Source: Alphaproteobacteria bacterium
GTDB taxonomy: Bacteria; Pseudomonadota; Alphaproteobacteria; Micropepsales; Micropepsaceae
Direction: 5' to 3'
Assembly: GCA_016792565.1 (NCBI GenBank)
Contig: JAEUMK010000096.1
Location: 1-64,000 of the forward strand
Length of the DNA: 64,000 nt
Below, piece after piece: positions 7,923-16,977 of this stretch (its first letter is position 1; every line of letters starts with the position of its first letter). The notes below the pieces were generated by a model. The model saw only the letters and a list, made by a program, of their open reading frames with translations. It was not told the origin of the DNA and ran no database searches. Both the position numbers and the translations under genes were made by a program.

Positions 7923-8707
7923 GCTGCCCCGGCGATGAACCGGACCGAGAGACCATCGGCATCGTGGGCGACGCGGGCCTCCACCTCGTAGAGCGTTCTC
8001 AGGAGATCGTCCGTCACGGCCTCGGCGGTGGGGCCGTCCGCGATGATCCGCCCGCCGCGCAGGGCGATCACGCGGTCGGCGAAGGGGAGGGCGAGCGCCA
8101 GGTCATGCACAGCGGCGATCACCAGATGGCCGGCGTCCGAGAGGCTGCGCAAGCGGCGCATGGCGTCGAGGGCATGACGCGGGTCGAGCCCGGCGGTCGG
8201 TTCATCGACCAACAGAACGTCCGGGTCGCCGACCAGCGCTCGGGCGAGCATCGCCCGCGCCAGTTCTCCGCCTGACAGCGTCGTAGCCGGCTGGTCCTTC
8301 AGATGCGTCAGGTCGCAGGCCGCCATAGCGAGCGCGACGCGCGCCGCATCGGCCGGGCCGAGCTCGCCGAATGCCGGCAGGACCGGGGTGAGGCCAAGCG
8401 CTACCAGCCGCTCCACCGCGATCGGCCACTCGCAGCGTGCGTTCTGCGGCAGATAGGCTCGGCGCCTTGCGAGAGCCTTGAGCGGGATGCGGTTGAGCCC
8501 AACGCCGTCCAGAGACACCGCGCCGGCGTCCGGTTTCAGCAGCCCGGCCAGCACCGACACGAAGGTCGACTTGCCGGCGCCATTGGGGCCAATGATTGCG
8601 GTGAAGCTGCCGCCGGCGAAGCGCGCCGATGCGCCGTCGAGGATGAGGCGGCCGCCACGGCGCACGCTGACGCTTGCGGCTTCCAGTGCTGTCATGGCGG
8701 CCTTCAT
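7919..8707 (-). CDS. Cobalamin/haem-type ABC importer ATPase (BtuD/HmuV/FecE family)
   Basis: A 262-residue nucleotide-binding subunit of an iron-siderophore/vitamin B12/haem class importer. Walker A 'GPNGAGKST' is at 40-48, the signature 'LSGGE' at 144-148, Walker B 'DVLLVDEP' at 163-170 and the H-loop 'AAVHDLALAL' near 206. It starts 5 bases after the BtuB-like receptor stop and lies behind the cobalamin riboswitch, so B12 or a corrinoid is the likely cargo; the ATPase alone cannot specify this. ATG codons at 8707 and 8695 are both usable. No permease or binding protein of this system is present in the window, which is unusual. Confidence 0.85.
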   Translation of the reverse strand: MKAAMTALEAASVSVRRGGRLILDGASARFAGGSFTAIIGPNGAGKSTFVSVLAGLLKPDAGAVSLDGVGLNRIPLKALARRRAYLPQNARCEWPIAVERLVALGLTPVLPAFGELGPADAARVALAMAACDLTHLKDQPATTLSGGELARAMLARALVGDPDVLLVDEPTAGLDPRHALDAMRRLRSLSDAGHLVIAAVHDLALALPFADRVIALRGGRIIADGPTAEAVTDDLLRTLYEVEARVAHDADGLSVRFIAGAA

Positions 8708-8711
8708 CGTC

Positions 8712-10628
8712 TCAGAACTCCGCCCGGAGGCCGACAAGCGCGGCGCGACCGGGCGCGCGATAGGTGTAGACCTCCTCATAGGTCTCGTCGAACAGGTTTT
8801 CGATCCGGGCAAAGAGCCGCACGCCCTCGTTGAGCCTGACATCGCCGCCGGCATTGACCAGCGTGAAGGCCGGCAGCGTCACGCGCGGACCGCCCGTCGA
8901 CGTGAAGTTGTTGTCCAGCGTTTCGCCGTTGTACCGGACGGTCAGCGTCGCGCTGAACGCGTCACTGGGATCGACATAGGAGAGGTTGAGGCTGCCGATA
9001 TGCGGCGGACGTCGCACTTCCTCCTGACCGCCCTCCTCGGCGTCGAGCCACGCCCAGGCGGCGTGGACGCGCCAGGCGTCGCCGATCAGCGCTTCGGCCG
9101 AGACCTCGACGCCGCGCTGCTTCGACACCGTGTCGCGGTTCGCTGCCGTCGAGATCGGCCAGTTGGAGAAGTCGGTGTAGATCTCGTCTTCGAGGCGGGT
9201 ATCGAAATAGGTCGCATCCAGCCTCACGCGGCCATCGAGAAACGTCTGCTCGATGCCGGCCTCCCAGCCATGCGAGCGCTCGGCCTTGAGATCGGGGTTG
9301 CCGATGAAGCCGTCGGGATCGAAGCCGAACAATTCGTAGAAACCCGGCGCCTTGATGCCGGAGCCGCCGGCCGCATGCAGTCGCGCGCCCGACTCGAAAA
9401 GGTAGCTGGCGTGCACACGGTAGGTTGTGGCGTTGCGGAACCGTTCGTTTTCATCATAGCGCATGGCCGCGCCGAACCCGATATGATCGCCGATCGCAAG
9501 ATCGTACTGGGCGACGAGGCCGGTGTTCTCGATCTGGCGCTCCAGCGCCTGTGCCGGAGAGAGGCCGGGTCCGGAATTCCGGAACTTCTCCCGCTTCCAG
9601 TCGATCGCGCCGGTGAGGTTGTGAAAAACGCCCTCCATGCCGAAGCGGTAGGAGCTGACATAGGAGAGCTTCACCCGGTTGCCCTCGTTGCCGCTGTCGC
9701 GGGCGCCGCCCGAGAAGCCGTCGCGCGAGGCGTCCATGCTCTGGAGTGTCAGGCTGTGGCTCCAGGCACCCTCCATCAGATCGAGGTCCGCGCCGACGAG
9801 TCCGTAGAGCTGCTCGATCGCCGAACTGTCGTCGCTGTCGATGACATAGCCATAAGTCGGACTGCCCCAGGCGAAGTCCTGGTCGTTCACGTCTGCCTCG
9901 GCCTTCAAATAGCGGGCGATCGCGCGGAGCTTGAGATTTGGCGACAGCTCATAGACCAGACGGCCCGAGAGCGCTGTGTTTTCCGCACCCAGATCGCGGC
10001 TGCCGAAGCGAGAATTGGGCGTCCCATCGGTGCGGCGATGGCCGGCGCTGATCACATAGTCGAGCGCGCCGTCCGCGCCCGCGATGCGCAGGGCGCCTTC
10101 GGTGGTGCCGAACGAGCCGGCCTCGATGCGACCGCGAGCACCGGGCGCCTCAGTACCGGAGACCGTCAGGTAGTTGATCACGCCCCCGATCGCGTCGGAG
10201 CCATACAAAGCGCTCTGCTGGCCACGCAGCACCTCGATGCGCGCCACGTCGTCGGCGATGAGGGCGGAGAAATCGAACTCGCCCTGGAAGGGATCGCTGG
10301 CCTCTAGCCCATCGATCAGGACAAGCGTGTGATTACTCTCCGAGCCACGTAGGCGGACTTGGGTCTGCCCACCTACGCCGCCGAGGCGGCTCACCGAGAT
10401 GCCTGGCACGTCGCGCAGGACATCCGAAACGGTGCGGGTCTGGCGCAAGCGCAGATCGAGCGGCTGAAGCAGCGTGACCGAGCCGCCGAGCTGGGCGCGC
10501 GTGAGTCCGCCCGGAGCGCGGCTGGCGGTGACGACGATTTCCTCGGCGCTGGATGCGGCGGCGAGGGCAGCTAGAGACATAGTGACAAGAGCCGCGGCGA
10601 GCGCGGCGTATGAGACAGAGTAACGCAC
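8712..10628 (-). CDS. btuB: BtuB-like TonB-dependent outer-membrane receptor
   Basis: A 638-residue outer-membrane receptor. The first 28 residues form a signal peptide, the TonB box is 'EEIVVTASR' at about 29-37, and the plug follows with 'SVSRLGGVGGQTQVRLRGS', 'VLIDGLEASDP' and 'RIEVLRGQQSALYGSDAIGG' type blocks. A 22-stranded barrel runs to a C-terminal phenylalanine ('LVGLRAEF'), the usual sorting signal. The GTG start at 10628 is supported by GGGGGA seven bases upstream and gives a normal signal peptide; an in-frame GTG at 10823 would overlap the riboswitch. The cobalamin riboswitch just upstream makes vitamin B12 or cobamide the probable ligand, with repression when B12 is abundant. Confidence 0.9.
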   Translation of the reverse strand: MRYSVSYAALAAALVTMSLAALAAASSAEEIVVTASRAPGGLTRAQLGGSVTLLQPLDLRLRQTRTVSDVLRDVPGISVSRLGGVGGQTQVRLRGSESNHTLVLIDGLEASDPFQGEFDFSALIADDVARIEVLRGQQSALYGSDAIGGVINYLTVSGTEAPGARGRIEAGSFGTTEGALRIAGADGALDYVISAGHRRTDGTPNSRFGSRDLGAENTALSGRLVYELSPNLKLRAIARYLKAEADVNDQDFAWGSPTYGYVIDSDDSSAIEQLYGLVGADLDLMEGAWSHSLTLQSMDASRDGFSGGARDSGNEGNRVKLSYVSSYRFGMEGVFHNLTGAIDWKREKFRNSGPGLSPAQALERQIENTGLVAQYDLAIGDHIGFGAAMRYDENERFRNATTYRVHASYLFESGARLHAAGGSGIKAPGFYELFGFDPDGFIGNPDLKAERSHGWEAGIEQTFLDGRVRLDATYFDTRLEDEIYTDFSNWPISTAANRDTVSKQRGVEVSAEALIGDAWRVHAAWAWLDAEEGGQEEVRRPPHIGSLNLSYVDPSDAFSATLTVRYNGETLDNNFTSTGGPRVTLPAFTLVNAGGDVRLNEGVRLFARIENLFDETYEEVYTYRAPGRAALVGLRAEF

Positions 10629-10822
10629 GGGAAATCCCCCAGATGGGCGTCGAGCGACCTTGCGAAGGGCCTGCGTGCGAAGCTCCCGCACGTCCGACGC
10701 GTCCGGACGGACGGACGCCATCGCGCCCGCCGGACCCGGTCGATGCGGCCCTCCGCCGCTTCTGCGTCGCTCAGACGGAATCCCGCGCCACGGGCTCACC
10801 TGGCCCACGGCAAAGAGCGACA

Positions 10823-11021
10823 CGCATCGGCCGGTCTCCTGGCTCGCGGGTCACTGCGCGATGCGCGCCTTCCCAGATCCCTTGCGGCATCCAGTGGCTG
10901 CGATCCGGAACGCCGGATCACGATGCGCATCGCACTCACCGCTCACAGTTGCAGGGACAGCTGCAGATTTGGGGCGAACCCCGCGCTGCATTCCCGTAGA
11001 GCCCTCGCGGGCGCCGGTGCG
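10823..11021 (-). ncRNA. Cobalamin (adenosylcobalamin) riboswitch
   Basis: Read on the minus strand, the leader contains the conserved order of this riboswitch: GCACCGGC as the 5' side of P1, 'GGGAATGCAGCGCGGGG', 'AAATCTGCAGCTGTCCC', 'GCAACTGTGAGCGGTGAG', the B12-box region 'GCCACTGG', 'CTGGGAAGG', then 'GTGACCCGCGAGCCAGGAG' and the closing GCCGATGCG. The P1 ends CGCACCGGC (11013-11021) and GCCGATGCG (10823-10831) pair except for one mismatch. It is the usual control element for B12 uptake genes and sits about 195 bases before the btuB start. A downstream expression-platform hairpin is not obvious to me. Confidence 0.92.
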
Positions 11022-11172
11022 ATAGTCGAAGGCCTGTTACCGGACCTTCAACGCACCCGATACAGCAGATGATCGCATCGGCCAAGTTATCCCAGACGTA
11101 AGCTTCCTCCTGCTTGCGTCCGGACAAGGTCTTGCCCCTAATCGCCGCGAGCGAATGCAGGTGGGGTGCGGC

Positions 11173-12348
11173 ATGAGGATGGTGAAGCACGGCGTAAAGG
11201 CGGTTCTCGCAACTATCCTGCTTACACTTGGTCTTGCTGCACCGGCTGCGGCCGACGACTGGAGCGTCGTGGCCGAGGACCACTCCGTCGCCGAGGGGTC
11301 GCCTGTCAGTGAGAAGGTCTGGACCGCCGCGCGCCCGCCCGGTGGTGCATTCGACAAAGTCAGCCTGCATCGCTATCGCGCGGCGGGAGAGCCGGTCGCG
11401 ACGCTGCTCTATCTGCCCGGCACCAACATGAACGGCGCGCTCGCGCTGACCGACGAAGCGCACAATCTCTGGCTCTTTCTCGCAGCGCGCGGCGTGGAGG
11501 TCTTCGCCCTCGACTACCGCACGCATGCCGTCCCGGCCGACGCCTCGCCCGACGCGCTGGCGGCGATGAAAGACTGGGACAGCGCCGTCTTCGTCGACGA
11601 CATTCGCGCTGCTGCCGCCAAGGCGCGCGCCGAGAGCGGCCGCGCGAAACTCTTCGTCGCCGGGTTCAGCCGGGGCGCCTTCCTCGCCTATGCCTATGCC
11701 AATATCGAACCGGAAGCGGTCGCCGGCCTCGTCATTCTCGACGGCCCGTTCAAGGCCTATGCGCCCAAGGAGCGCGTCGACCGGGCGGCGGCGGTCGCGG
11801 CGCTGGCGGCCTCGGGCGAGTGGGCGAGCGATGTCGGCGGCTCGCGCGGCTGGGAGGCGCGCCAGCAATTGATGCGGGCGGTGATCGCCGATCCGAACGG
11901 GCCGGCGAGCGACCCCGCGTTCAAGACCATCGGCGCGCAGCTCGCCCATGTCTTGCAGACGGCCTGGGGACCGGGGGCGCTCGCCAACCCCGAAGGCGGC
12001 GCTTCCGACCCCGCGGTGCTCGCCCGGCTGCTCGTCGGCTATGACCGCTACTACCCGGCGGTGCAGGACATCGACGGCAAGGCGATATCGTCCGAGGCCG
12101 ACGCGCCAGATACCGCGCTCGACGACCGCTGGGGCAGGCTGGAGATCCCGGTTCTGCTCTTCGCCAATACCGGCATGGGGGCGGAGTGGGTGCTGACGGC
12201 GCTCTATTCGGCGGCCCATGCAGGCTCGAAGGACGTGACCTTCGCGGTGTTGGAAGGCTATGGCCATCTCGACGTGCTGGTCGGCGAGCGGGCCGCTGCC
12301 GACGTCTTCGATCCGACGCTCGCCTGGATCAGGGCGCGGGCGCAGTAA
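11173..12348 (+). CDS. Secreted alpha/beta hydrolase
   Basis: A 391-residue predicted periplasmic hydrolase. Residues 1-27 form a signal peptide ending 'APAAA'. The nucleophile elbow is G164-F-S166-R-G168, the region 'LLYLPGTNMNG' at about 78-88 is the oxyanion area, and the C-terminal 'EGYGHLDVL' supplies the likely catalytic histidine. An acid residue is probably in the 'PVLLFANTGMGAEW' region. I chose the ATG at 11173 because GGTGGGG lies six bases upstream; an ATG at 11155 is also in frame. The gene is divergent from the B12 riboswitch operon and 66 bases before the M20 operon. Substrate is unknown. Confidence 0.82.
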   Translation: MRMVKHGVKAVLATILLTLGLAAPAAADDWSVVAEDHSVAEGSPVSEKVWTAARPPGGAFDKVSLHRYRAAGEPVATLLYLPGTNMNGALALTDEAHNLWLFLAARGVEVFALDYRTHAVPADASPDALAAMKDWDSAVFVDDIRAAAAKARAESGRAKLFVAGFSRGAFLAYAYANIEPEAVAGLVILDGPFKAYAPKERVDRAAAVAALAASGEWASDVGGSRGWEARQQLMRAVIADPNGPASDPAFKTIGAQLAHVLQTAWGPGALANPEGGASDPAVLARLLVGYDRYYPAVQDIDGKAISSEADAPDTALDDRWGRLEIPVLLFANTGMGAEWVLTALYSAAHAGSKDVTFAVLEGYGHLDVLVGERAAADVFDPTLAWIRARAQ

Positions 12349-12414
12349 TTCGGTTTACAGCCGGGCTGGGTTGCCCGACCATCGGCGACGCGGCACTTCG
12401 GGTATGCAGGAACG

Positions 12415-13716
12415 ATGACAGCGCTGGCGGTTGATCCAAGAGACGAGGACAGGCTGAGGACACTGATCGATGGCCGCGAGGCGGAGTTGATCGCGCTGAC
12501 GCAGGACCTTATCCGAATCCCCACGGTAAACCCGCCGGGCGATGCCTATGTGCCGTGCGCGGAACTCATCGGCACGCGCCTTGCCCGTCGCGGCTTCGAG
12601 GTCAGCTATGTGCGTGCCGAAGGTACGCCCGGCGACAGCGACCGTTACCCTCGCGTCAACGTGATCGCCCGCCACGAGGGTAAGCGTCCCGGTCCGACGG
12701 TCCACTTCAACAGCCACATCGACGTGGTGGAGGCTGGCGGCGGGTGGAGCGTCGATCCATTCGCAGCGGTGGTGAAGGACGGCCGCGTCTATGGTCGCGG
12801 CGCCTGCGACATGAAGGGCGGGCTCGCCGCTTCCATCGTAGCGGTTGAGGCGCTGATCGACTCCGGCCTCGACCTGCCGGGCGCGATCGAGATTTCGGGC
12901 ACTGTGGACGAGGAATCCGGCGGCTTCGGCGGCGTCGCCTATCTCGCCGAGCGCGGCTGGTTCTCCAAGCCCCGCGTCGACCACGTCATCATCCCCGAAC
13001 CGCTGAACGTCGACCGGGTCTGCATCGGTCATCGCGGCGTCTGGTGGGCCGAGATCAAGACCAAGGGCCGCATCGCACACGGCTCCATGCCGTTCCTCGG
13101 CGACAGCGCGGTGCGCCACATGGGGGCCGTGCTGGAGCGCATGGAGCGCGACCTCTATCCGGCGCTGAAGCGCAAGACGACGGCGATGCCGGTGGTGCCG
13201 GAAGGCGCGAGGGAATCGACGCTCAACATCAACTCGCTGCATGGTGGCCAGGCCGAGCGCGACGACGGCGGGCTGCCCAGCCCGGTCGTCGCGGATTCCT
13301 GCCGCATGATCATCGACCGCCGTTTCCTCATCGAGGAGGACATCGCCGACGTGAAGGGCGAGATGCGCGATCTGCTCAATGGCCTCGCCCGCGAGCGCGC
13401 CGGCTTCGCCTACGAACTGCGCGATCTCTTCGAAGTCATTCCCTCGATGACCGATCCCGAAGCGCCGGTCGCCCAGGCGGCAGCCCGGGCGATCCGTCGC
13501 GTGCTGAAGCGCGAGCCCGCCTTCATCTGCTCGCCCGGCAGCTACGACCAGAAGCATATCGACCGGATCGGCCGCCTCAAGGACTGCATCGCCTACGGCC
13601 CCGGCATTCTCGATCTCGCCCACCAGCCGGACGAGTATGTCGAGATCGACGCCATGGTGCAGTCTGCCAACGTAATGGCGCTGGCAGCGCGGGACTTGCT
13701 GCTCGGCCGCTCATGA
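12415..13716 (+). CDS. M20 family metallopeptidase/amidohydrolase (ArgE/DapE type)
   Basis: A 433-residue cytoplasmic zinc amidohydrolase. The metal ligands are visible in 'NSHIDVVEAGGGW' (H101 and D103), 'GRGACDMKGG' (D132) and the catalytic pair 'TVDEESGG' (E166, E167); a later histidine is at 'GRIAHGSMP'. The family removes acyl groups from amino acids or cleaves dipeptides and related amides. It is the first gene of a set in which stop and start codons overlap: its TGA overlaps the ATG of the peptide-binding lipoprotein. That makes it likely to act on the imported compound. AGGA precedes the ATG at 12415. The exact substrate cannot be assigned, and annotation as acetylornithine deacetylase would be over-precise. 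Confidence 0.9.
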   Translation: MTALAVDPRDEDRLRTLIDGREAELIALTQDLIRIPTVNPPGDAYVPCAELIGTRLARRGFEVSYVRAEGTPGDSDRYPRVNVIARHEGKRPGPTVHFNSHIDVVEAGGGWSVDPFAAVVKDGRVYGRGACDMKGGLAASIVAVEALIDSGLDLPGAIEISGTVDEESGGFGGVAYLAERGWFSKPRVDHVIIPEPLNVDRVCIGHRGVWWAEIKTKGRIAHGSMPFLGDSAVRHMGAVLERMERDLYPALKRKTTAMPVVPEGARESTLNINSLHGGQAERDDGGLPSPVVADSCRMIIDRRFLIEEDIADVKGEMRDLLNGLARERAGFAYELRDLFEVIPSMTDPEAPVAQAAARAIRRVLKREPAFICSPGSYDQKHIDRIGRLKDCIAYGPGILDLAHQPDEYVEIDAMVQSANVMALAARDLLLGRS

Positions 13717-15203
13717 ACGCCTTTCGCCGTCTTGCGGCGCTGCTTGCCTGCACCCTCGCGCTCTCCGCTTGCGGCGAACCGCAGGCACGGGCAAACGACG
13801 TGCGGCTCGGCATCGCGCTGGAACCGCCCAATCTGGACCCGACCTCGGGCGCGGCGGCGGCGACCGACGAGATCGTCTATGCCAACGTCTTCGAAGGCCT
13901 GACCCGTGTCGGCGCGCATGGCGAGGTCCTGCCCGCCCTTGCCGAACGCTGGGACGTCTCGCCGGACCGGCTGACCTATACCTTCCACCTCCATCCCGGC
14001 GCGCACTTCCACGACGGCACGACTTTCGATGCGTCCGACGTCAAGTACTCGCTCGATCGCGCTCGGGCGGCGGACTCGACCAACGCCCAGAAGGGCCTTT
14101 TCGAACCCATCGCCTCTGTCGATGTCGTCGATCCGCTGACCGTGAAGGTCACACTGAGCCGCCCGGCGGGCGACTTCCTCTTCAACATGGGCTGGGGCGA
14201 TGCGGTCATCGTCGCACCAGAGAGCGCCGCAACCAACGCCGTAAAGCCCATCGGCACCGGGCCGTTCCGCTTCTCGCGCTGGCTGCGCGGCACCCAGATC
14301 GAACTCGTTCGCAACCCGGACTACTGGGGCCCGCCCGCCCGGCTCGATGCGGCGACTTTCGTCGTCATCTCCGACCCCGCAGCCGCCTACGCCGCGCTGT
14401 TGGCGGGCGACATCGATAGCTTCCCGAACTTCCCCGCCGTCGAGCTTCTGCCCCAGATCGAAGGCGATCCGCGCTTCGCCATCGTCATCGGCACGACCGA
14501 GGGCGAGACGATCCTCGCCATCAACAACGCCCGTAAGCCGTTCGACGATCTGCGCGTGCGCCAGGCAATCGCCCACGCCATCGATCGCAAGGCGCTGATC
14601 CTCGGCGCGTCGGAAGGCTATGGCGTGCCCATCGGCAGTCATTTCCCGCCGCACGACCCGGCTTATGTCGATCTCACCGGCACCTATCCCTATGACATCG
14701 CCGCCGGCCGCCGCCTGCTTGCTGAGGCCGGGTTCCCCGACGGCTTCAAGGCGACGATGAAACTGCCGCCCGTCGCCTATGCCCGGCGCGGCGGCGAGAT
14801 CCTCGCCCAGCAGCTCAAGGTCATCGGCATCGACGTCTCGATCGAGAATGTCGAGTGGGCGCAGTGGCTCGATCAGGTCTTCGCCAATGGCGATTTCGAC
14901 CTGACCATTGTCTCCCACACTGAGCCGCGCGACATCGCCATATACGCCCGCGACGACTACTACTTCCGCTACGCCAAACCGGCCTTCAAGGCGCTGATGG
15001 CCGAGCTGGACCTCGCCGGCGACGATGCGGTACGGCGGCCCGTTCTCCAGGCGGCACAGCGGATGCTGGCCGAAGACGCGGTCAACGGCTTCCTCTTCCA
15101 GTTGCCCAAGGTCGGCGTCTGGAACGCAAGGCTGATGGGACAGTGGGCCAATGCGCCGGTTCAGGCGAACGACCTCACTGGCGTCTATTGGCAGGAGCCG
15201 TGA
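13713..15203 (+). CDS. Peptide/nickel-type ABC transporter substrate-binding lipoprotein
   Basis: A 496-residue SBP of the DppA/OppA family (SBP_bac_5). The signal peptide ends in the lipobox 'LALSAC' with Cys20 as the lipidated residue. Family blocks include 'ALAERWDVSPD', 'THFH' equivalent 'GAHFHDGTTFDASDVKYSL' and 'PIGTGPFRF'. It captures a peptide or peptide-like amide in the periplasm and delivers it to the two permeases encoded next. The ATG at 13713 overlaps the upstream stop, indicating translational coupling with the M20 enzyme. Confidence 0.92.
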   Translation: MNAFRRLAALLACTLALSACGEPQARANDVRLGIALEPPNLDPTSGAAAATDEIVYANVFEGLTRVGAHGEVLPALAERWDVSPDRLTYTFHLHPGAHFHDGTTFDASDVKYSLDRARAADSTNAQKGLFEPIASVDVVDPLTVKVTLSRPAGDFLFNMGWGDAVIVAPESAATNAVKPIGTGPFRFSRWLRGTQIELVRNPDYWGPPARLDAATFVVISDPAAAYAALLAGDIDSFPNFPAVELLPQIEGDPRFAIVIGTTEGETILAINNARKPFDDLRVRQAIAHAIDRKALILGASEGYGVPIGSHFPPHDPAYVDLTGTYPYDIAAGRRLLAEAGFPDGFKATMKLPPVAYARRGGEILAQQLKVIGIDVSIENVEWAQWLDQVFANGDFDLTIVSHTEPRDIAIYARDDYYFRYAKPAFKALMAELDLAGDDAVRRPVLQAAQRMLAEDAVNGFLFQLPKVGVWNARLMGQWANAPVQANDLTGVYWQEP

Positions 15204-15205
15204 CG

Positions 15206-16156
15206 ATGGTGCGCTTTCTTGCCGGCCGGGCGCTGGCGCTCGTCATCACGCTGCTCGCCGCGACGCTCGTCGTCTTCCTCGTGCTGAACGTCGTGCCTGG
15301 CGATCCGGCGGCTTACATGATGGGTCTCGGCGGCGATCCGGCCGCGCTCGCCGAACTGCGCCGCGAGTTGGGCCTCGATCTTCCCGTTTGGCAGCGCTAT
15401 TTCGCCTGGGCTGGCGGCCTTGCCATGGGCGACTTCGGCGTCAGTTACACCTACCGCGTACCGGTCGGCGACCTGATCCTGGAACGCATGCGCGTCACGC
15501 TGCCGCTGACGCTGATGGCGATGGCGCTCTCCACCGCACTCGCCATTCCGCTGGCGCTCTTCGCCGCGGGACGACGGGGTCGGGCGGCGGACGCCGCAGT
15601 GTCGGGCCTTGCCCAGGTGGGCCTCGCAATTCCCAATTTCTGGCTGGCGATCCTCCTGGTCTTCGTCTTCTCCACGACGCTGAAGCTCTTCTCGGCAGGC
15701 GGGTTTCCGGGGTGGGAGGCCGGCGTCTGGCCGGCCCTCAAGGCGCTCGTCCTGCCCGCCGTTGCGCTGGCGTTGCCGCAGGCGGCGGTGCTGACCCGCG
15801 TCGCGCGCGGTGCGCTGATCGAGACGATGGGCGAGGACTATATCCGCACCGCCCGCGCCAAAGGCCTCAGCGAGCGCCGCGCCTTGCGCGATCATGCGCT
15901 GCGCAACGCAATGATCCCGGTGCTGACCATTCTCGGTCTGCAGTTCACCTTCCTGCTGGCCGGCGGCATCATCATCGAGAACGTCTTCTATCTCCCCGGC
16001 CTCGGCCGTCTGGTCTTTCAGGCGATTGCCCAGCGCGATCTCGTCGTCGTGCAGGGCGTGGTGATCGTCCTCGTGTTCGCGGCGGTGCTGGTGACGCTCG
16101 CCGTGGACGCCGCCTATGCGCTGGCCGATCCGCGCGTCGGGAAGGGGCGGCGATGA
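15206..16156 (+). CDS. Peptide-type ABC transporter permease (DppB family)
   Basis: A 316-residue inner-membrane permease. The N-terminal membrane helix (about 4-26) is followed by 'VPGDPAAYMMG' and a periplasmic loop typical of DppB. The EAA-type loop 'ETMGEDYIRTARAKGLSERR' (about residues 209-228) contacts the ATPase, and six membrane spans are predicted. The ATG at 15206 lies two bases past the binding-protein stop, with GGAG in 'GCAGGAGCCG' upstream. It belongs to the M20-ABC operon. Confidence 0.92.
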   Translation: MVRFLAGRALALVITLLAATLVVFLVLNVVPGDPAAYMMGLGGDPAALAELRRELGLDLPVWQRYFAWAGGLAMGDFGVSYTYRVPVGDLILERMRVTLPLTLMAMALSTALAIPLALFAAGRRGRAADAAVSGLAQVGLAIPNFWLAILLVFVFSTTLKLFSAGGFPGWEAGVWPALKALVLPAVALALPQAAVLTRVARGALIETMGEDYIRTARAKGLSERRALRDHALRNAMIPVLTILGLQFTFLLAGGIIIENVFYLPGLGRLVFQAIAQRDLVVVQGVVIVLVFAAVLVTLAVDAAYALADPRVGKGRR

Positions 16157-16977
16157 AGCGGTCCTCCGCCAGCCTCGCCATCGGCCTCGCGTTCACCGCG
16201 TTGATCCTCGCGGCGGCAGGCCTGTCGCTCGTCTGGACGCCCTATGACGCCGAACTCATTCTCGTCGAGCAGCGGCTGATGCCGCCTTCAGCCGCGCACT
16301 GGTTCGGCACCGACCAGATGGGCCGCGACGTCCTTTCGATGATCCTCGGCGGCGCACGCAACTCGATCGCCGTCGCTCTGGTTGCGGCAGGTATCGGCCT
16401 CGGCGCAGGCGTCCCGCTCGGCCTTTTCGCGGCGGCGCAGGGCGGGATCGTCGATGAGATCGTCATGCGCTCCAATGACCTCATCTTCGCCTTCCCGGCG
16501 CTGCTGCTCGCCATCCTCATCACCGCGATCGCCGGACCCGGCGCGATCAACGCCATCGTTGCCATCGGTATCTTCAACATTCCCGTCTTCGCCCGCCTGG
16601 CGCGCGGTGGCGCGCTGGCTCTCTGGCCGCGCGACTTCGTGCGGGCGGCGCGGGTCGCCGGCAAGGGACGGCTACGTATCTCGCTGGAGCACATCCTGCC
16701 CAATATCGCGAGCGTGCTGATCGTGCAGGGCACGATCCAGTTCTCGCTCGGCGTGCTGGCGGAGGCGGGCCTCTCGTATGTCGGCCTCGGTGCCCAGCCT
16801 CCGGCCCCGAGCTGGGGGCGGATGCTGGCCGAGAGCCAGACTTATTTCGCGCTCGCGCCCTGGCTGGCGCTTGCGCCGGGGCTCGCCATAGTGACGACGG
16901 TTCTCGGCCTCAACATGCTGGGCGACGGGCTGCGCGACCTTCTCGACCCGCGCATTCGGCGGGAGCGCGCGATATGA
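16153..16977 (+). CDS. Peptide-type ABC transporter permease (DppC family)
   Basis: A 274-residue partner permease. The N-terminal part shows 'HWFGTDQMGRDVLSMILGGAR', the hallmark of DppC proteins, followed by membrane spans and the coupling loop 'RDFVRAARVAGKGRLRI'. The C-terminal 'GLSYVGLGAQPPAPSWG' is also standard. Its ATG overlaps the previous stop codon by four bases, so it is part of the same operon and forms a heterodimeric channel with the upstream permease. Confidence 0.92.
   Translation: MKRSSASLAIGLAFTALILAAAGLSLVWTPYDAELILVEQRLMPPSAAHWFGTDQMGRDVLSMILGGARNSIAVALVAAGIGLGAGVPLGLFAAAQGGIVDEIVMRSNDLIFAFPALLLAILITAIAGPGAINAIVAIGIFNIPVFARLARGGALALWPRDFVRAARVAGKGRLRISLEHILPNIASVLIVQGTIQFSLGVLAEAGLSYVGLGAQPPAPSWGRMLAESQTYFALAPWLALAPGLAIVTTVLGLNMLGDGLRDLLDPRIRRERAI

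Noticed and set aside
13044-13712. Long N-terminal extension in frame with the peptide-binding lipoprotein
   Set aside because: It lies inside the M20 gene in another frame; the signal peptide and lipobox begin at 13713.
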